Below are positions 17,900-27,979 of a stretch of DNA of 64,000 nt, in pieces; position 1 is the stretch's first letter, and every line of letters begins with the position of its first letter. The notes beneath the pieces were generated by a model. The model saw only the letters and a program-made list of their open reading frames with translations. It searched no databases and was not told the origin of the DNA. Origin of the DNA: Rheinheimera sp. MMS21-TC3. GTDB lineage: Bacteria > Pseudomonadota > Gammaproteobacteria > Enterobacterales > Alteromonadaceae. The stretch is from the NCBI RefSeq assembly GCF_032229285.1, contig NZ_CP135084.1:2666001-2730000 (forward strand). Reading direction: 5' to 3'. The position numbers were made by a program, and so were the translations under genes.

Positions 17900-17914
17900 G
17901 CAATATTTAGGCCA
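17900..17914 (-). promoter_or_regulatory. σ54 promoter for the flgO-like pair
   Basis: Minus-strand TGGCCTAAATATTGC matches σ54 -24/-12 elements with exact spacing, about 78 nt before the ATG. It is nearly identical to the flgB promoter (TGGCCTATAAATTGC). Confidence 0.78.
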
Positions 17915-17999
17915 AGCTAGCTAACAGATTATTGGCTAGGCGCTAGATATCCTAAACAGTAGCCTAAATAAAACTGCCGTTTAGGATCCTAACTAGAGT

Positions 18000-18851
18000 T
18001 TAAACCGTAAACGGGTAACTTATAGCTTCATGACTTTTATAGCCTTCTAGCTCAAAATCTGCTGTAGTTACCCAAGTTTCTATATCCTGTAAGGTTTTTA
18101 TCTTAGGATTAAGATGTAAGCGAGGTAAAGGTAACGGCTGGCGTTGCAGCTGAACCTCTTGCAATAAAGGCAATTGGTTTTCATAAATATGGGCGTTGAC
18201 TATTTTATGAAATACTTTACCCGCTTTATGACCGGTAATTTGTGCCACTAAGGCTAATAACACAAAGCATTGCACCTGATTAAAATTCAAACCTAAAGGC
18301 ACATCACAACTGCGTTGATACGAGGTTAAATATAAGGTGCCATCTAATAGTGAAAAAGTATGGGTATGCATACAAGGCCGTAAACAGCCTAGCTCTATTT
18401 CACCGGGATTATAAAAAGTAATGATTTCAGCTCTATCATCAATGCCTTGGCTTAAATTATTGACCACTTTTTTAAACTGATCTAAAAAGGTTCCATCCGG
18501 CTTTTGCCACGATCGCCCTTGCACGCCATAAACTCGGCCCATATCATCAGTGCCTTTACGATGTGGGTTATTTAACCAAGCTGTATTTTCATTGGCGTTG
18601 GCATTCCAGGTATTACAGCCAATAGCCCGAAAGTCCGCTGCATTATCATAACCGCGAATATAGCCTAGCAACTCGGCTATTGCTGCTTTGTAATAGCTTT
18701 TACGTGTGGTTAATAATGGAAAGGCATTCGCTGCGACATCATACTCTAAATCAGCATTAATTAAGGTTAAACACCTAACTCCTGTGCGTTTATTATCTAC
18801 CCAGACACCCTGATCAATAATGCGCTGACATAGATCTAAATATTGTTTCAT
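18000..18851 (-). CDS. thyA: Thymidylate synthase
   Basis: Converts dUMP to dTMP using methylenetetrahydrofolate. The catalytic Cys is in [10 protein letters not shown]. The phosphate-binding [15 protein letters not shown] and the folate/dUMP region AHIYENQ are intact. The 283-residue form is the longer variant seen in vibrios and Shewanella. The in-frame upstream extension lies inside lgt. ATG 18851 is chosen because it gives the usual [11 protein letters not shown] start, 2 nt after the lgt stop. It is last of rppH-ptsP-TSUP-lgt-thyA. Confidence 0.96.
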   Translation of the reverse strand: MKQYLDLCQRIIDQGVWVDNKRTGVRCLTLINADLEYDVAANAFPLLTTRKSYYKAAIAELLGYIRGYDNAADFRAIGCNTWNANANENTAWLNNPHRKGTDDMGRVYGVQGRSWQKPDGTFLDQFKKVVNNLSQGIDDRAEIITFYNPGEIELGCLRPCMHTHTFSLLDGTLYLTSYQRSCDVPLGLNFNQVQCFVLLALVAQITGHKAGKVFHKIVNAHIYENQLPLLQEVQLQRQPLPLPRLHLNPKIKTLQDIETWVTTADFELEGYKSHEAISYPFTV

Positions 18852-18853
18852 GC

Positions 18854-19666
18854 TTATACTGCCTGTTGTTTTTGTTGACCTCGGCGCCAATAGCCATAGC
18901 TAATTAGGCCCACACCACTAATAATCATCGGTAATGATAGCCATTGCCCCATTGACATACCTGCAGACAAAATTCCTAGATGTGCATCTGGCTCGCGATA
19001 GAATTCAACGGTAAAGCGGGCAGCACCATAGCCGACTAAGAATAATCCTCCTAAGGCTCCGCTTGGTGGGCTAAACCGACGATACAAAATAATTAAAATA
19101 AATAATACTATGCCTTCTAGCATAAACTCGTATAACTGCGAGGGGTGTCGTGGATAAGGACCTGCGTTAGGAAATAACACCGCCCAAGGTACATCTGTTG
19201 GCCTGCCCCATAATTCGGCATTAATAAAGTTACCTAAACGCCCTGCCGCTAAACCTAGTGGTGCCAGCGGAGCAACAAAGTCACCTAACTCTAGGTAAGC
19301 TTTATTATTACGTTTTGCAAACCAGGCCATAGCAACAAGCACACCTATAAAGCCACCATGAAATGACATGCCGCCGGTCCATATTTTAAACAGGTAGATA
19401 GGATCTTGTAAGAAATAATCAAATTGATAAAACAAAACATAGCCTATACGGCCACCCAGAATAACCCCGATAAAACTTTGAAATAATAAGTCGCTAACTT
19501 GCTGCTCAGTCCAGCCTGATTTAGGCTGACTGGCTGCTCTATTGGCTAGCCACCAAGCAAGAGCAAAGGCAATTAAATACATTAAGCCATACCATCTTAA
19601 AGCGATGGGGCCTATAGCAAAAATTATCGGATCAATTTGTGGAAAACTAATATAGCCCGCTGACAT
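18854..19666 (-). CDS. lgt: Prolipoprotein diacylglyceryl transferase
   Basis: Inner-membrane enzyme that transfers diacylglyceryl from phosphatidylglycerol to the lipobox Cys of prolipoproteins. About seven membrane segments are visible. The signature [11 protein letters not shown] (catalytic-region His103) and [17 protein letters not shown] (about 142-158) are complete, and the length of 270 is normal. Next to thyA, as in many gammaproteobacteria. The window itself encodes several clients (FlgH, FlgP, the FlgO pair, the Ig-like and VolA-like lipoproteins). Confidence 0.96.
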   Translation of the reverse strand: MSAGYISFPQIDPIIFAIGPIALRWYGLMYLIAFALAWWLANRAASQPKSGWTEQQVSDLLFQSFIGVILGGRIGYVLFYQFDYFLQDPIYLFKIWTGGMSFHGGFIGVLVAMAWFAKRNNKAYLELGDFVAPLAPLGLAAGRLGNFINAELWGRPTDVPWAVLFPNAGPYPRHPSQLYEFMLEGIVLFILIILYRRFSPPSGALGGLFLVGYGAARFTVEFYREPDAHLGILSAGMSMGQWLSLPMIISGVGLISYGYWRRGQQKQQAV

Positions 19667-19674
19667 AACAACCC

Positions 19675-20469
19675 TTAACTAAACATCATCTTAGCTGCGA
19701 CTAAGATTAAAAAAATACCAAACACCCGCTTTATCACCAACACCGGCAGGCGCTGAGTTAATCTAGCCCCAATAGGTGCCATAAAAGCAGAAGTGGCCAC
19801 TATACCGGCTAATACTGGTAAATATATATAACCAAAAAAGCCATCAGCTAATGAGTAATGCTGCCAACCAGCTAACACATAGCCAATAGAGCCAAAAACA
19901 GAAATAGCAATTCCCGAGGCTGCAGCACAACCTATGGCTCGGCGCATATCTACTGAAAAATAGTTCAGCATAGGCACAAATAAAGCTCCACCACCTATAC
20001 CAAGTAAACTAGCAATACCCGCTAACAGCGCCGAAATTGCGCCTAACCAACCTTTATTGGGTAAAGCCTTACTGCCAACAATTGAGCGCGAGCCTAGCAT
20101 ACGTAGGGATAAAAGCAGCACTGCTATAGCAAAGACTAGTTTTAAGGTGTGGCCACTAACATTATGGGCAAAATAACCAACCAAACTCGCACCTATTCCA
20201 GCACCAATCAATACCGCTGTCGCAATTGACCAAGGCACATTATCTCTTCGATGGTGAGCTAACACCGAGGAGCTTGCTGTAACAATAATAGAGGCTAACG
20301 AGGTGGCAATAGCCACTAACATGGCATGCTCAGGCGCGATAATACCATAAGCAGGTAATAAGACTACAAGGGCTGGCACGATCAAAAGACCACCACCTAT
20401 ACCCAATAAGCCGGCAAGGAAGCCCACTACCGCACCTAAAAGTAAAGTTAGAACAATAACCGTTAGCAA
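19675..20469 (-). CDS. TSUP (TauE/SafE) family permease
   Basis: Predicted inner-membrane permease of the sulfite exporter TauE/SafE superfamily. The 264 residues hold about eight hydrophobic segments in two related halves, each starting with a glycine-rich motif ([20 protein letters not shown] and [14 protein letters not shown]). The substrate cannot be read from sequence; family members move sulfite, sulfonates or other organic anions. It lies 8 nt upstream of lgt and 47 nt after ptsP. Confidence 0.88.
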   Translation of the reverse strand: MLTVIVLTLLLGAVVGFLAGLLGIGGGLLIVPALVVLLPAYGIIAPEHAMLVAIATSLASIIVTASSSVLAHHRRDNVPWSIATAVLIGAGIGASLVGYFAHNVSGHTLKLVFAIAVLLLSLRMLGSRSIVGSKALPNKGWLGAISALLAGIASLLGIGGGALFVPMLNYFSVDMRRAIGCAAASGIAISVFGSIGYVLAGWQHYSLADGFFGYIYLPVLAGIVATSAFMAPIGARLTQRLPVLVIKRVFGIFLILVAAKMMFS

Positions 20470-20516
20470 GCTGTACTCTCTTTATTGGTTAAGGAAGTTT
20501 CTTAGAGGCATAAGGC

Positions 20517-22775
20517 TTAGACTCTAAGTTGATTTAGTGATTGTTTTTGTTCTAAAAAGCGTTGCACATGTATTCTAACATGCTGGGCTGAACGGCAAGC
20601 TAAGACTTCTGGTAATAATAACTCTAACTCTGATAATTCAATCCGCCGTAATAACCATTTAATCTTCGCCAAATTACTGCTATTCATACTAAAATAGCGA
20701 TATCCCATGGCAGCTAATAGTAACACTCCAGCAGGCTCTGCTGCTAATTCACCACAAATACTAATAGGGAATTGTAAACCTTTAGCTTGTAAGGCTAAGC
20801 TATATAGGGCACGTAGTACAGCAGGATGCATAGCATCATATAAACTAGCTACTCTTGGATTGTTTCTATCTACTGCTAACAAATATTGGGTTAAATCATT
20901 AGTGCCAACCGAACAAAAGTCTACCTTTTGGGCTAACTCAGGTAGTTGAAACATTATTGAAGGCACTTCTATCATTACCCCAACCTTGGGCCGTGGTAGT
21001 GCTATGGCTAACTCTTCACTTACCTCAAAACATGCTTGCTTAATTAACCTTAAAGATTCATCAACTTCCGCAAGATCAGAAATCATCGGCAATAAAATAT
21101 GTAAGTTATCTAAAGCTAAATTTGCTTTTAGCATAGCGCGAATTTGTACCAAAAATATCTCAGGATGATCAAGCGTTAAGCGAATACCGCGCCAACCTAA
21201 AAATGGGTTTTCTTCTTCGATAGTAAAATATGGCAGTGCTTTATCGCCACCAACATCTAAAGTACGCATTACGACTGGTTTATTAGGTGCGCTCTCTAAT
21301 ACTTTTCGATATAAGTCGGTTTGTTCTTGTTCTGTAGGAAAGCGGCTACGCATAATAAACGGAAACTCAGTGCGATATAAACCTACGCCATCGGTATGCT
21401 CTAGATCAGCAGTTTCTAGTTCGACAGCTAAACCAGAATTAACCATTAAATCAAACCTAATGCCGCATAATGACTGTGAGGGTAAATGTACTTCGACTAA
21501 ATACAGCGCATTAAGTGCGGCATCTTCATTAATTAAGCGCCGATATTCCGTACAAATTGCTTCTACTGGCGACAATAGAACATTGCCAAGATAACCATCA
21601 ACAATTAAGTATTGATCTTGCCATTGCAATAAGGGTAATTCATCCACCCCCATTACTGCTGGTATATCTAAAGCTCTGGCCATAATAGCGGCGTGAGAGT
21701 TAACCGAGCCTTTTAATGACACTATGGCCATTAACTTTTCTTGGGGGATCTCAGCTAACATAGTGGCTGTAACATTATCAGCTACTAAAATGATATCTTC
21801 AGGTAATTTAACTTTACGCTTTTGTGTATCTAATAAATTATTTAATACCCGCTGACCTAAATCTCTTATATCAGTGCCGCGCTCACGTAAATAGCTATCA
21901 TCCATATCGTCAAATTGGCGAGCAAACTTTTCAACCACGCGTTTTAAAGCACTTTTAGCACACCAGCCATCGGCTATTTGTTGTTCAATTTCTTTGCCTA
22001 AGCTAGCCGCATCTAATAATTGATGGTAAACATCAAAAATAGCTAAAGCATCAGGAGGTAAATGCCCAGCCATTCGCTCTGCTAAGCGATTAAATTCGGC
22101 TTTAGTCATTTTTACTGCGCGGTAAAAATAGGCTAGCTCTTGCTCTGGGTTGTCAGAACGTTTAACTGAAATAGCATTAAAATCATTAGCAGGCTCTAGA
22201 ATAAAGGCATGGCCCATAGCTATACCCGGCGCCCCTGGCAAGCCCTTTAAATGCCCTGTCTGAATTTGTGTAGCAGAACTTTCACTCGCCGCTTGGCGCA
22301 TTTCAGCATTTGCTAGTACCGATGCTAGTTGCGCTGCTAAGGTTACTAAAAAAGACTCTTCTTCTTCGTTAAATACCCGTTCTTCTGCTTGCTGTATGGT
22401 TAACACACCCAGTACTTTACGGTGATGAATAATAGGACAGCCTAAAAAAGCAGAAAAATGCTCTTCACTGACTTCAGGTGTCACTTTAAATCGAGGATGT
22501 AAATGTGCTTTAGCTAAATTAATTGGCTCTTCACGTTGACCTATCCAACCTATCAGGCCTTCTGCAAAGCCAATAGCTACTTGACCAACAGCATCAGGAT
22601 TAAGGCCACTTGTTGCCATTAACATAAAGTGCTGCTGCTGATAATCAGCGAGATATACCGAGCAGCACTCAGTTTTTAAGGCCTGTTTTATACTCGTTAC
22701 TAAACCCGCTAGCGCATTGTTAAGCACTGGCTCTTGTGCCACATCTTGAACAATACGTCTGAGCAGGCTTAACAT
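20517..22775 (-). CDS. ptsP: Phosphoenolpyruvate-protein phosphotransferase PtsP (EI-Ntr)
   Basis: First enzyme of the nitrogen phosphotransferase system; it passes phosphate from PEP to NPr. An N-terminal GAF domain (~1-160) binds regulatory small molecules. The EI part then has the active His361 in GSVNSHAAIMARALDIPAVM and the PEP-binding barrel with TEFPFIMRSRFPTEQEQ, RTLDVGGDKALPYF and FCSVGTNDLTQYLLAVDRNN. The length of 752 residues is normal. It directly follows rppH, a conserved gammaproteobacterial pair. Confidence 0.95.
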   Translation of the reverse strand: MLSLLRRIVQDVAQEPVLNNALAGLVTSIKQALKTECCSVYLADYQQQHFMLMATSGLNPDAVGQVAIGFAEGLIGWIGQREEPINLAKAHLHPRFKVTPEVSEEHFSAFLGCPIIHHRKVLGVLTIQQAEERVFNEEEESFLVTLAAQLASVLANAEMRQAASESSATQIQTGHLKGLPGAPGIAMGHAFILEPANDFNAISVKRSDNPEQELAYFYRAVKMTKAEFNRLAERMAGHLPPDALAIFDVYHQLLDAASLGKEIEQQIADGWCAKSALKRVVEKFARQFDDMDDSYLRERGTDIRDLGQRVLNNLLDTQKRKVKLPEDIILVADNVTATMLAEIPQEKLMAIVSLKGSVNSHAAIMARALDIPAVMGVDELPLLQWQDQYLIVDGYLGNVLLSPVEAICTEYRRLINEDAALNALYLVEVHLPSQSLCGIRFDLMVNSGLAVELETADLEHTDGVGLYRTEFPFIMRSRFPTEQEQTDLYRKVLESAPNKPVVMRTLDVGGDKALPYFTIEEENPFLGWRGIRLTLDHPEIFLVQIRAMLKANLALDNLHILLPMISDLAEVDESLRLIKQACFEVSEELAIALPRPKVGVMIEVPSIMFQLPELAQKVDFCSVGTNDLTQYLLAVDRNNPRVASLYDAMHPAVLRALYSLALQAKGLQFPISICGELAAEPAGVLLLAAMGYRYFSMNSSNLAKIKWLLRRIELSELELLLPEVLACRSAQHVRIHVQRFLEQKQSLNQLRV

Positions 22776-22823
22776 TAGAGCTCCCTTTTTAATTCTTAGC
22801 TAACCTGGGTTAGCAATCTACAC

Positions 22824-23327
22824 TTAACTTTTTCTTTTTCCTTCACGGCGAATGAATGGCAATGCAATAGGAGCAAACTCTTTCATGACTTTACGGTAAA
22901 CTTCACGTTTAAACGCAACTACTTGCCTCACTGGATACCAATAACTGACCCAGCGCCAGTTATCAAACTCAGGATGCGTAGTTTTTAATAAGTTTACCTC
23001 ATCTTCACTACAAGTCAGCCGTAACAAAAACCATTTTTGTTTTTGACCAATACATACAGGGTTGCTGTCTTTACGAATTAAACGTTTTGGCAGCTTATAA
23101 CGCAGCCAATGTTTAGTTGTTGCGATAACTTGTACATCTGCTGCAGTTAACCCAACTTCTTCGTGTAATTCGCGAAACATCGTTTGCTCAGGCGTTTCAC
23201 CTTCGTTCATGCCACCCTGTGGATATTGCCAAGAATGCTGACCATATCGTTTTGCCCAAAACACCTGTCCTTGGTTGTTACATATTACTATGCCGACATT
23301 AGCCCGAAATCCTTCGGAATCGATCAC
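22824..23327 (-). CDS. rppH: RNA pyrophosphohydrolase RppH
   Basis: Removes pyrophosphate from 5'-triphosphorylated mRNA and so starts RNase E-dependent decay. The Nudix box [20 protein letters not shown], followed by VGL, covers residues 38-60 with all the key Glu residues. The N-terminus ([17 protein letters not shown]) is diagnostic. The length of 167 is normal. First gene of the rppH-ptsP-TSUP-lgt-thyA series. Confidence 0.96.
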   Translation of the reverse strand: MIDSEGFRANVGIVICNNQGQVFWAKRYGQHSWQYPQGGMNEGETPEQTMFRELHEEVGLTAADVQVIATTKHWLRYKLPKRLIRKDSNPVCIGQKQKWFLLRLTCSEDEVNLLKTTHPEFDNWRWVSYWYPVRQVVAFKREVYRKVMKEFAPIALPFIRREGKRKS

Positions 23328-23708
23328 TTAAACCTCTGGCGGTTCATAAATCTATTATAAAAAGATTCTTTCACAAAGTTGGCTGTGGAGCAATCGCTAT
23401 TTTCAAGCCAACTTCCCTATAGTTATCCACAGTTTACTTTATTTAATTAATTGCAGTGTGGACTTTTTAACAGCTTCTGTTGATAACCCTGTGCTCAAGT
23501 AGCAGTAAAGCTATGAATAAGTTTATATTTAATTATATAACCCTTAGCTAAAACTACATTAAAGCACTTATTTTCAATAGCTTACAAAAAGCATCTAAAA
23601 GCACTACTATCAAATCTTATGTGCATAAGTCAGTTTGAGTTGTTTTTAAGCAGCAATATAGTTCAAAAAATGCTAGCGTTAACAACAAAATAGTTAATCT
23701 ACTTAATT
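23328..23708 (+). other. 381-bp rppH-mutH intergenic region
   Basis: A/T-rich gap between divergent rppH and mutH. It must hold both promoters, but I cannot fix either one confidently. A perfect DnaA 9-mer TTATCCACA lies at 23423-23431 on the plus strand. No small gene, rRNA-like segment or long repeat was recognised. Confidence 0.5.
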
Positions 23709-24383
23709 ATGCTTACACCACCACAAACAACTGAAGATTTAATGGCGCGCTGTCATGCTATTGCTGGTTTAACAATTGGCCAGTTAGCTGAGCGTCTTGA
23801 CCAAGTTGTACCTAAAAACTTGCTAAAAGATAAAGGTTGGGTGGGACAATTAATAGAGTTAGCCTTAGGGGCTAATGGCGGCTCTCAAGCTGTGGTCGAT
23901 TTTGCAGAGTTAGGCATAGAACTTAAAACCTTACCTATTAACCAACAAGGTAAACCGCTAGAGAGCACCTATGTCTGTGTCGCGCCTTTAACCGGCATAA
24001 CAGGGTTAGAATGGCAAAACTCTTGGGTGTGTCAAAAGCTACAGCATATTTTATGGTTGCCAATTTTAGCTGAACGCCAAATCCCTTTAGCCCAGCGGGT
24101 TATTGGTAATGGCTTTTTATGGCAACCAGACCCGCAGCAGCAACAAGCTTTGCAACAAGATTGGGAAGAGTTAATGGAATTAATTAGCTTAGGCGGTATT
24201 GCTAATATTAGAGGCGCTACAGGAAAGTATTTACAATTAAGGCCTAAAGCCGCTAATAGTAAAGCTTTAACTGATGCCATAGGTAGCCAAGGCCAACCCA
24301 TAAAGACACTGCCAAGAGGCTTTTATTTAAAAACCAAGTTTACTGCTGCTATCTTACAGCAGCAGTTTGCACTTAGCTTTTAA
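23709..24383 (+). CDS. mutH: DNA mismatch repair endonuclease MutH
   Basis: Nicks the unmethylated strand at hemimethylated GATC sites after MutS/MutL activation. The catalytic D-x6-E-x-K set is D64, E71 and K73 in VVDFAELGIELK, with an additional E50 upstream. The length of 224 residues is normal. MutH occurs with Dam methylation and is largely confined to gammaproteobacteria, so it supports the taxonomic call. Confidence 0.96.
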   Translation: MLTPPQTTEDLMARCHAIAGLTIGQLAERLDQVVPKNLLKDKGWVGQLIELALGANGGSQAVVDFAELGIELKTLPINQQGKPLESTYVCVAPLTGITGLEWQNSWVCQKLQHILWLPILAERQIPLAQRVIGNGFLWQPDPQQQQALQQDWEELMELISLGGIANIRGATGKYLQLRPKAANSKALTDAIGSQGQPIKTLPRGFYLKTKFTAAILQQQFALSF

Positions 24384-24384
24384 G

Positions 24385-24414
24385 AATAGTTAATGGCTGT
24401 ATTTATTAACTATT
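24385..24414 (+). terminator. mutH terminator overlapping the neighbouring gene end
   Basis: AATAGTTAAT pairs perfectly with ATTAACTATT around a ten-base loop and is followed by TTATT. It begins 2 nt past the mutH stop and lies over the last codons of the convergent binding-protein gene. Confidence 0.6.
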
Positions 24415-25199
24415 TTATTATAATCACCATTTTCTTTAAGTTGGGTTAAGCCTGTATTAAAGGCTTCAACTTGTTGTGGTGAGATTGATTCTTGACTAAA
24501 CATAATAAACACATCAGCACTTTCTAAACTAATATTATGCGGTTTAATATACTTATCCAACCCTTTACGCCTTAGGATAGATGCAGCAACAAAGCTGTCT
24601 TCAAGTAAACCATCAATTTCTTCATCTAATAACCTTGCAATATTTAACTCACTGATAATGGCCCCGATAAAAAGAGGTTGAAAGGTTTTATTATCATAAA
24701 GAGCAGCAAAATCATCACCATAGTAATATTGATTAACAATACCTAACTTATGGCCCGCCTCAAGATATGCCGTTATATTTTTATAAGGATAATTAATATT
24801 ACTGTTACGGACATATAGCTGAAAGCGCTCTTTACGATAAGCATCAGAGAAATAAGCAAAGCTTTCTCTATCTTCTGTTTTTGATGCGCCTAATACTGCA
24901 TCCACTTCACCTGCTTTAAGTTTAAGTAGTAACTCCGTCCAACTACCTTGGGTAACTGTAAATTGGCAGCCCATATTACTGAGTACCCCTTTGACAATTT
25001 CTATATCTAATCCTGCTGGCTTATTATCTACCGTCATATATTGGTAGGGTTCCCAAGCATCAATACCAAAATTTAAAGAACAATCAGGTTGTGTAGCAGC
25101 TAACGCTGCAGGGGTCTTTTCTACTACCTCTTGCTCGGCAGGTTTACATGCCATCAGCCCTAAACATAGACAACTCATCATTAACATTAGTTTTTTCAT
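24390..25199 (-). CDS. Periplasmic solute-binding lipoprotein (SBP family 3)
   Basis: Extracytoplasmic binding protein resembling amino-acid/polar-solute family 3 receptors. It has a lipoprotein signal (LGLMAC, Cys18), a Glu/Ala/Thr-rich linker and then the bilobed fold: FGIDAWEPYQYMTVDNKPAG, LDIEIVKGVL, VDAVLGASKTEDRESFAYFS. No ABC permease or ATPase genes are nearby, so it may act as an orphan receptor or with a distant transporter. The ligand is unknown. Length is 269 residues. Confidence 0.85.
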   Translation of the reverse strand: MKKLMLMMSCLCLGLMACKPAEQEVVEKTPAALAATQPDCSLNFGIDAWEPYQYMTVDNKPAGLDIEIVKGVLSNMGCQFTVTQGSWTELLLKLKAGEVDAVLGASKTEDRESFAYFSDAYRKERFQLYVRNSNINYPYKNITAYLEAGHKLGIVNQYYYGDDFAALYDNKTFQPLFIGAIISELNIARLLDEEIDGLLEDSFVAASILRRKGLDKYIKPHNISLESADVFIMFSQESISPQQVEAFNTGLTQLKENGDYNKIVNKYSH

Positions 25200-25302
25200 A
25201 TGCCACCCCTAACAATTAAGTTATTACTAAGCATAGCCCACTATAGTTTTTTTATATGGAGTTTAGGTCTTTTATTTAAAATATCCTTACGTTATTCAAT
25301 GC

Positions 25303-25613
25303 TTAATGCTTATTAGCTGCAGTATTTAACGCCACTATAGCTAGCACTATTGCTGGTGGAAAACCGATAAGGATCATGGGTGTCCAAAATAGCCACATGC
25401 CAGATATAGGATAGGTTAAGCTTTGTCTAAAAGCTGTGCTGAAATTCATTAGCCGCGAACTATGGTGCGCGATATGCGATGCCCACAGCCAACGGATGTT
25501 ATGTGATGCACGATGAAACCAATAATACAAAAAGTCTTGCAACAGAAAAGCTAAAAACAAACTAGCAAAAATACGGGGCTTAATGCCAGTAGTATTAATT
25601 CTACAGGAACCAT
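25303..25613 (-). pseudogene. Remnant of a sterol desaturase/fatty-acid hydroxylase family gene
   Basis: A good ribosome site (AAGGGG, 6 nt spacing) and ATG at 25613 open a frame encoding MVPVELILLALSPVFLL, a plausible N-terminal membrane helix, which stops after 20 codons. In another frame follows a clear di-iron hydroxylase segment: LLQDFLYYWFHRASHN, WLWASHIAHHSSRLMNFST and AFRQSLTYPISGMWLF. This ends at ALNTAANKH, before the last histidine motifs. An internal deletion with frameshift plus loss of the C-terminal half explains the pattern. The His clusters HRASH and HIAHH leave little doubt about the family. Confidence 0.82.
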
Positions 25614-25651
25614 AAAATACCCCTTAACACCATCAATTTATCACTAAATTA

Positions 25652-27151
<1,500 letters not shown>

Positions 27152-27916
27152 ATGCTGTTAACTTTGATCATTATATTGATAATAGCGCTAATTATTATTG
27201 CCGTTATTGTCAATGCGATCCAGCAACACAAAGCACGCTTGGCGGCTTTAAAGCGTGCAGAATATAGCAAGCTTCGCGCTATGCTGGAAGATAGTGAAGA
27301 ATTATTATTGAATTCTGCCAACGTTCCTTTATCACCCGCTATCAGTAAAATGTTATTAAAGCGTATTTGCTTCAACTTAAAAGCCATGGTTGAACTGGAA
27401 CCTAAAGCAAAGGATTTACGCCATCGATTAAATGAAACTGAAGCCAGGCTTGCTGCTTCAGAACCCACCGATAACAGCTACAATGACACTGTTACCTTGC
27501 CTGATAATGATCAACAACTTATTCATATGATTAAAGGTATTAAGCGGCTGCGTACCGTTTTAAGGGGCGAACATGCTAGAGGCAACCTTGATACCCAAGT
27601 TGTTATTTCAGAGGATAAACGCTTAGAAATATTACAATTACGGATTAATGTTGAAAGCCAAATTAAGCGTGGCATAAAAGCTAGATCAAATGGCATGCTA
27701 GGTTCGGCTAGGCAATATTTTGAAAAAGCTTTAACCTCATTAAGCCAATATGGTCATCAAGATGACTATGTAACTAAACGCCAAGCAGAAGTTATAGAAA
27801 CCTTAGAAAGCATAGCTACCCAATTAAAAGAAGGTAATGTTCGCGATAGAGCTAAAAAAGAAGAAAAAGACAATAAAGATATTGATGATTTATTTGCACC
27901 TAAACCTAAGTGGTGA
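27152..27916 (+). CDS. Membrane-anchored coiled-coil protein of unknown function
   Basis: I do not recognise a characterised function. The 254-residue protein begins with one long, very hydrophobic segment (residues ~2-22, almost all Leu/Ile/Val). Charged helices with coiled-coil character follow, then a TPR-like stretch (GSARQYFEKALTSLSQYG) and a Lys/Glu/Asp-rich tail ending DIDDLFAPKPKW. It is probably an inner-membrane protein with a cytoplasmic helical domain. An AGAGGT ribosome site supports the ATG. It converges on topA and shares a bidirectional terminator with it. Confidence 0.75.
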   Translation: MLLTLIIILIIALIIIAVIVNAIQQHKARLAALKRAEYSKLRAMLEDSEELLLNSANVPLSPAISKMLLKRICFNLKAMVELEPKAKDLRHRLNETEARLAASEPTDNSYNDTVTLPDNDQQLIHMIKGIKRLRTVLRGEHARGNLDTQVVISEDKRLEILQLRINVESQIKRGIKARSNGMLGSARQYFEKALTSLSQYGHQDDYVTKRQAEVIETLESIATQLKEGNVRDRAKKEEKDNKDIDDLFAPKPKW

Positions 27917-27931
27917 TTTAGTGTTTAGTGT

Positions 27932-27964
27932 AAAAAAAATACTCGCAGCTGCGAGTATTTTTTT
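27932..27964. terminator. Bidirectional terminator between the coiled-coil gene and topA
   Basis: Perfect palindrome with the core ACTCGCAGCTGCGAGT (27941-27956), flanked by A-rich and T-rich runs. A U-tract would follow the hairpin on either strand, serving both convergent genes. Confidence 0.85.
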
Positions 27965-27979
27965 ACTTTAAGTATTTAA

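Noticed and set aside
17981..17992. Palindrome TTAGGATCCTAA after thyA
   Set aside because: A perfect 12-bp palindrome but without a T-run or partner copy; a looser CCGTTTA/TAAACGG stem nearby is too weak to call a terminator.
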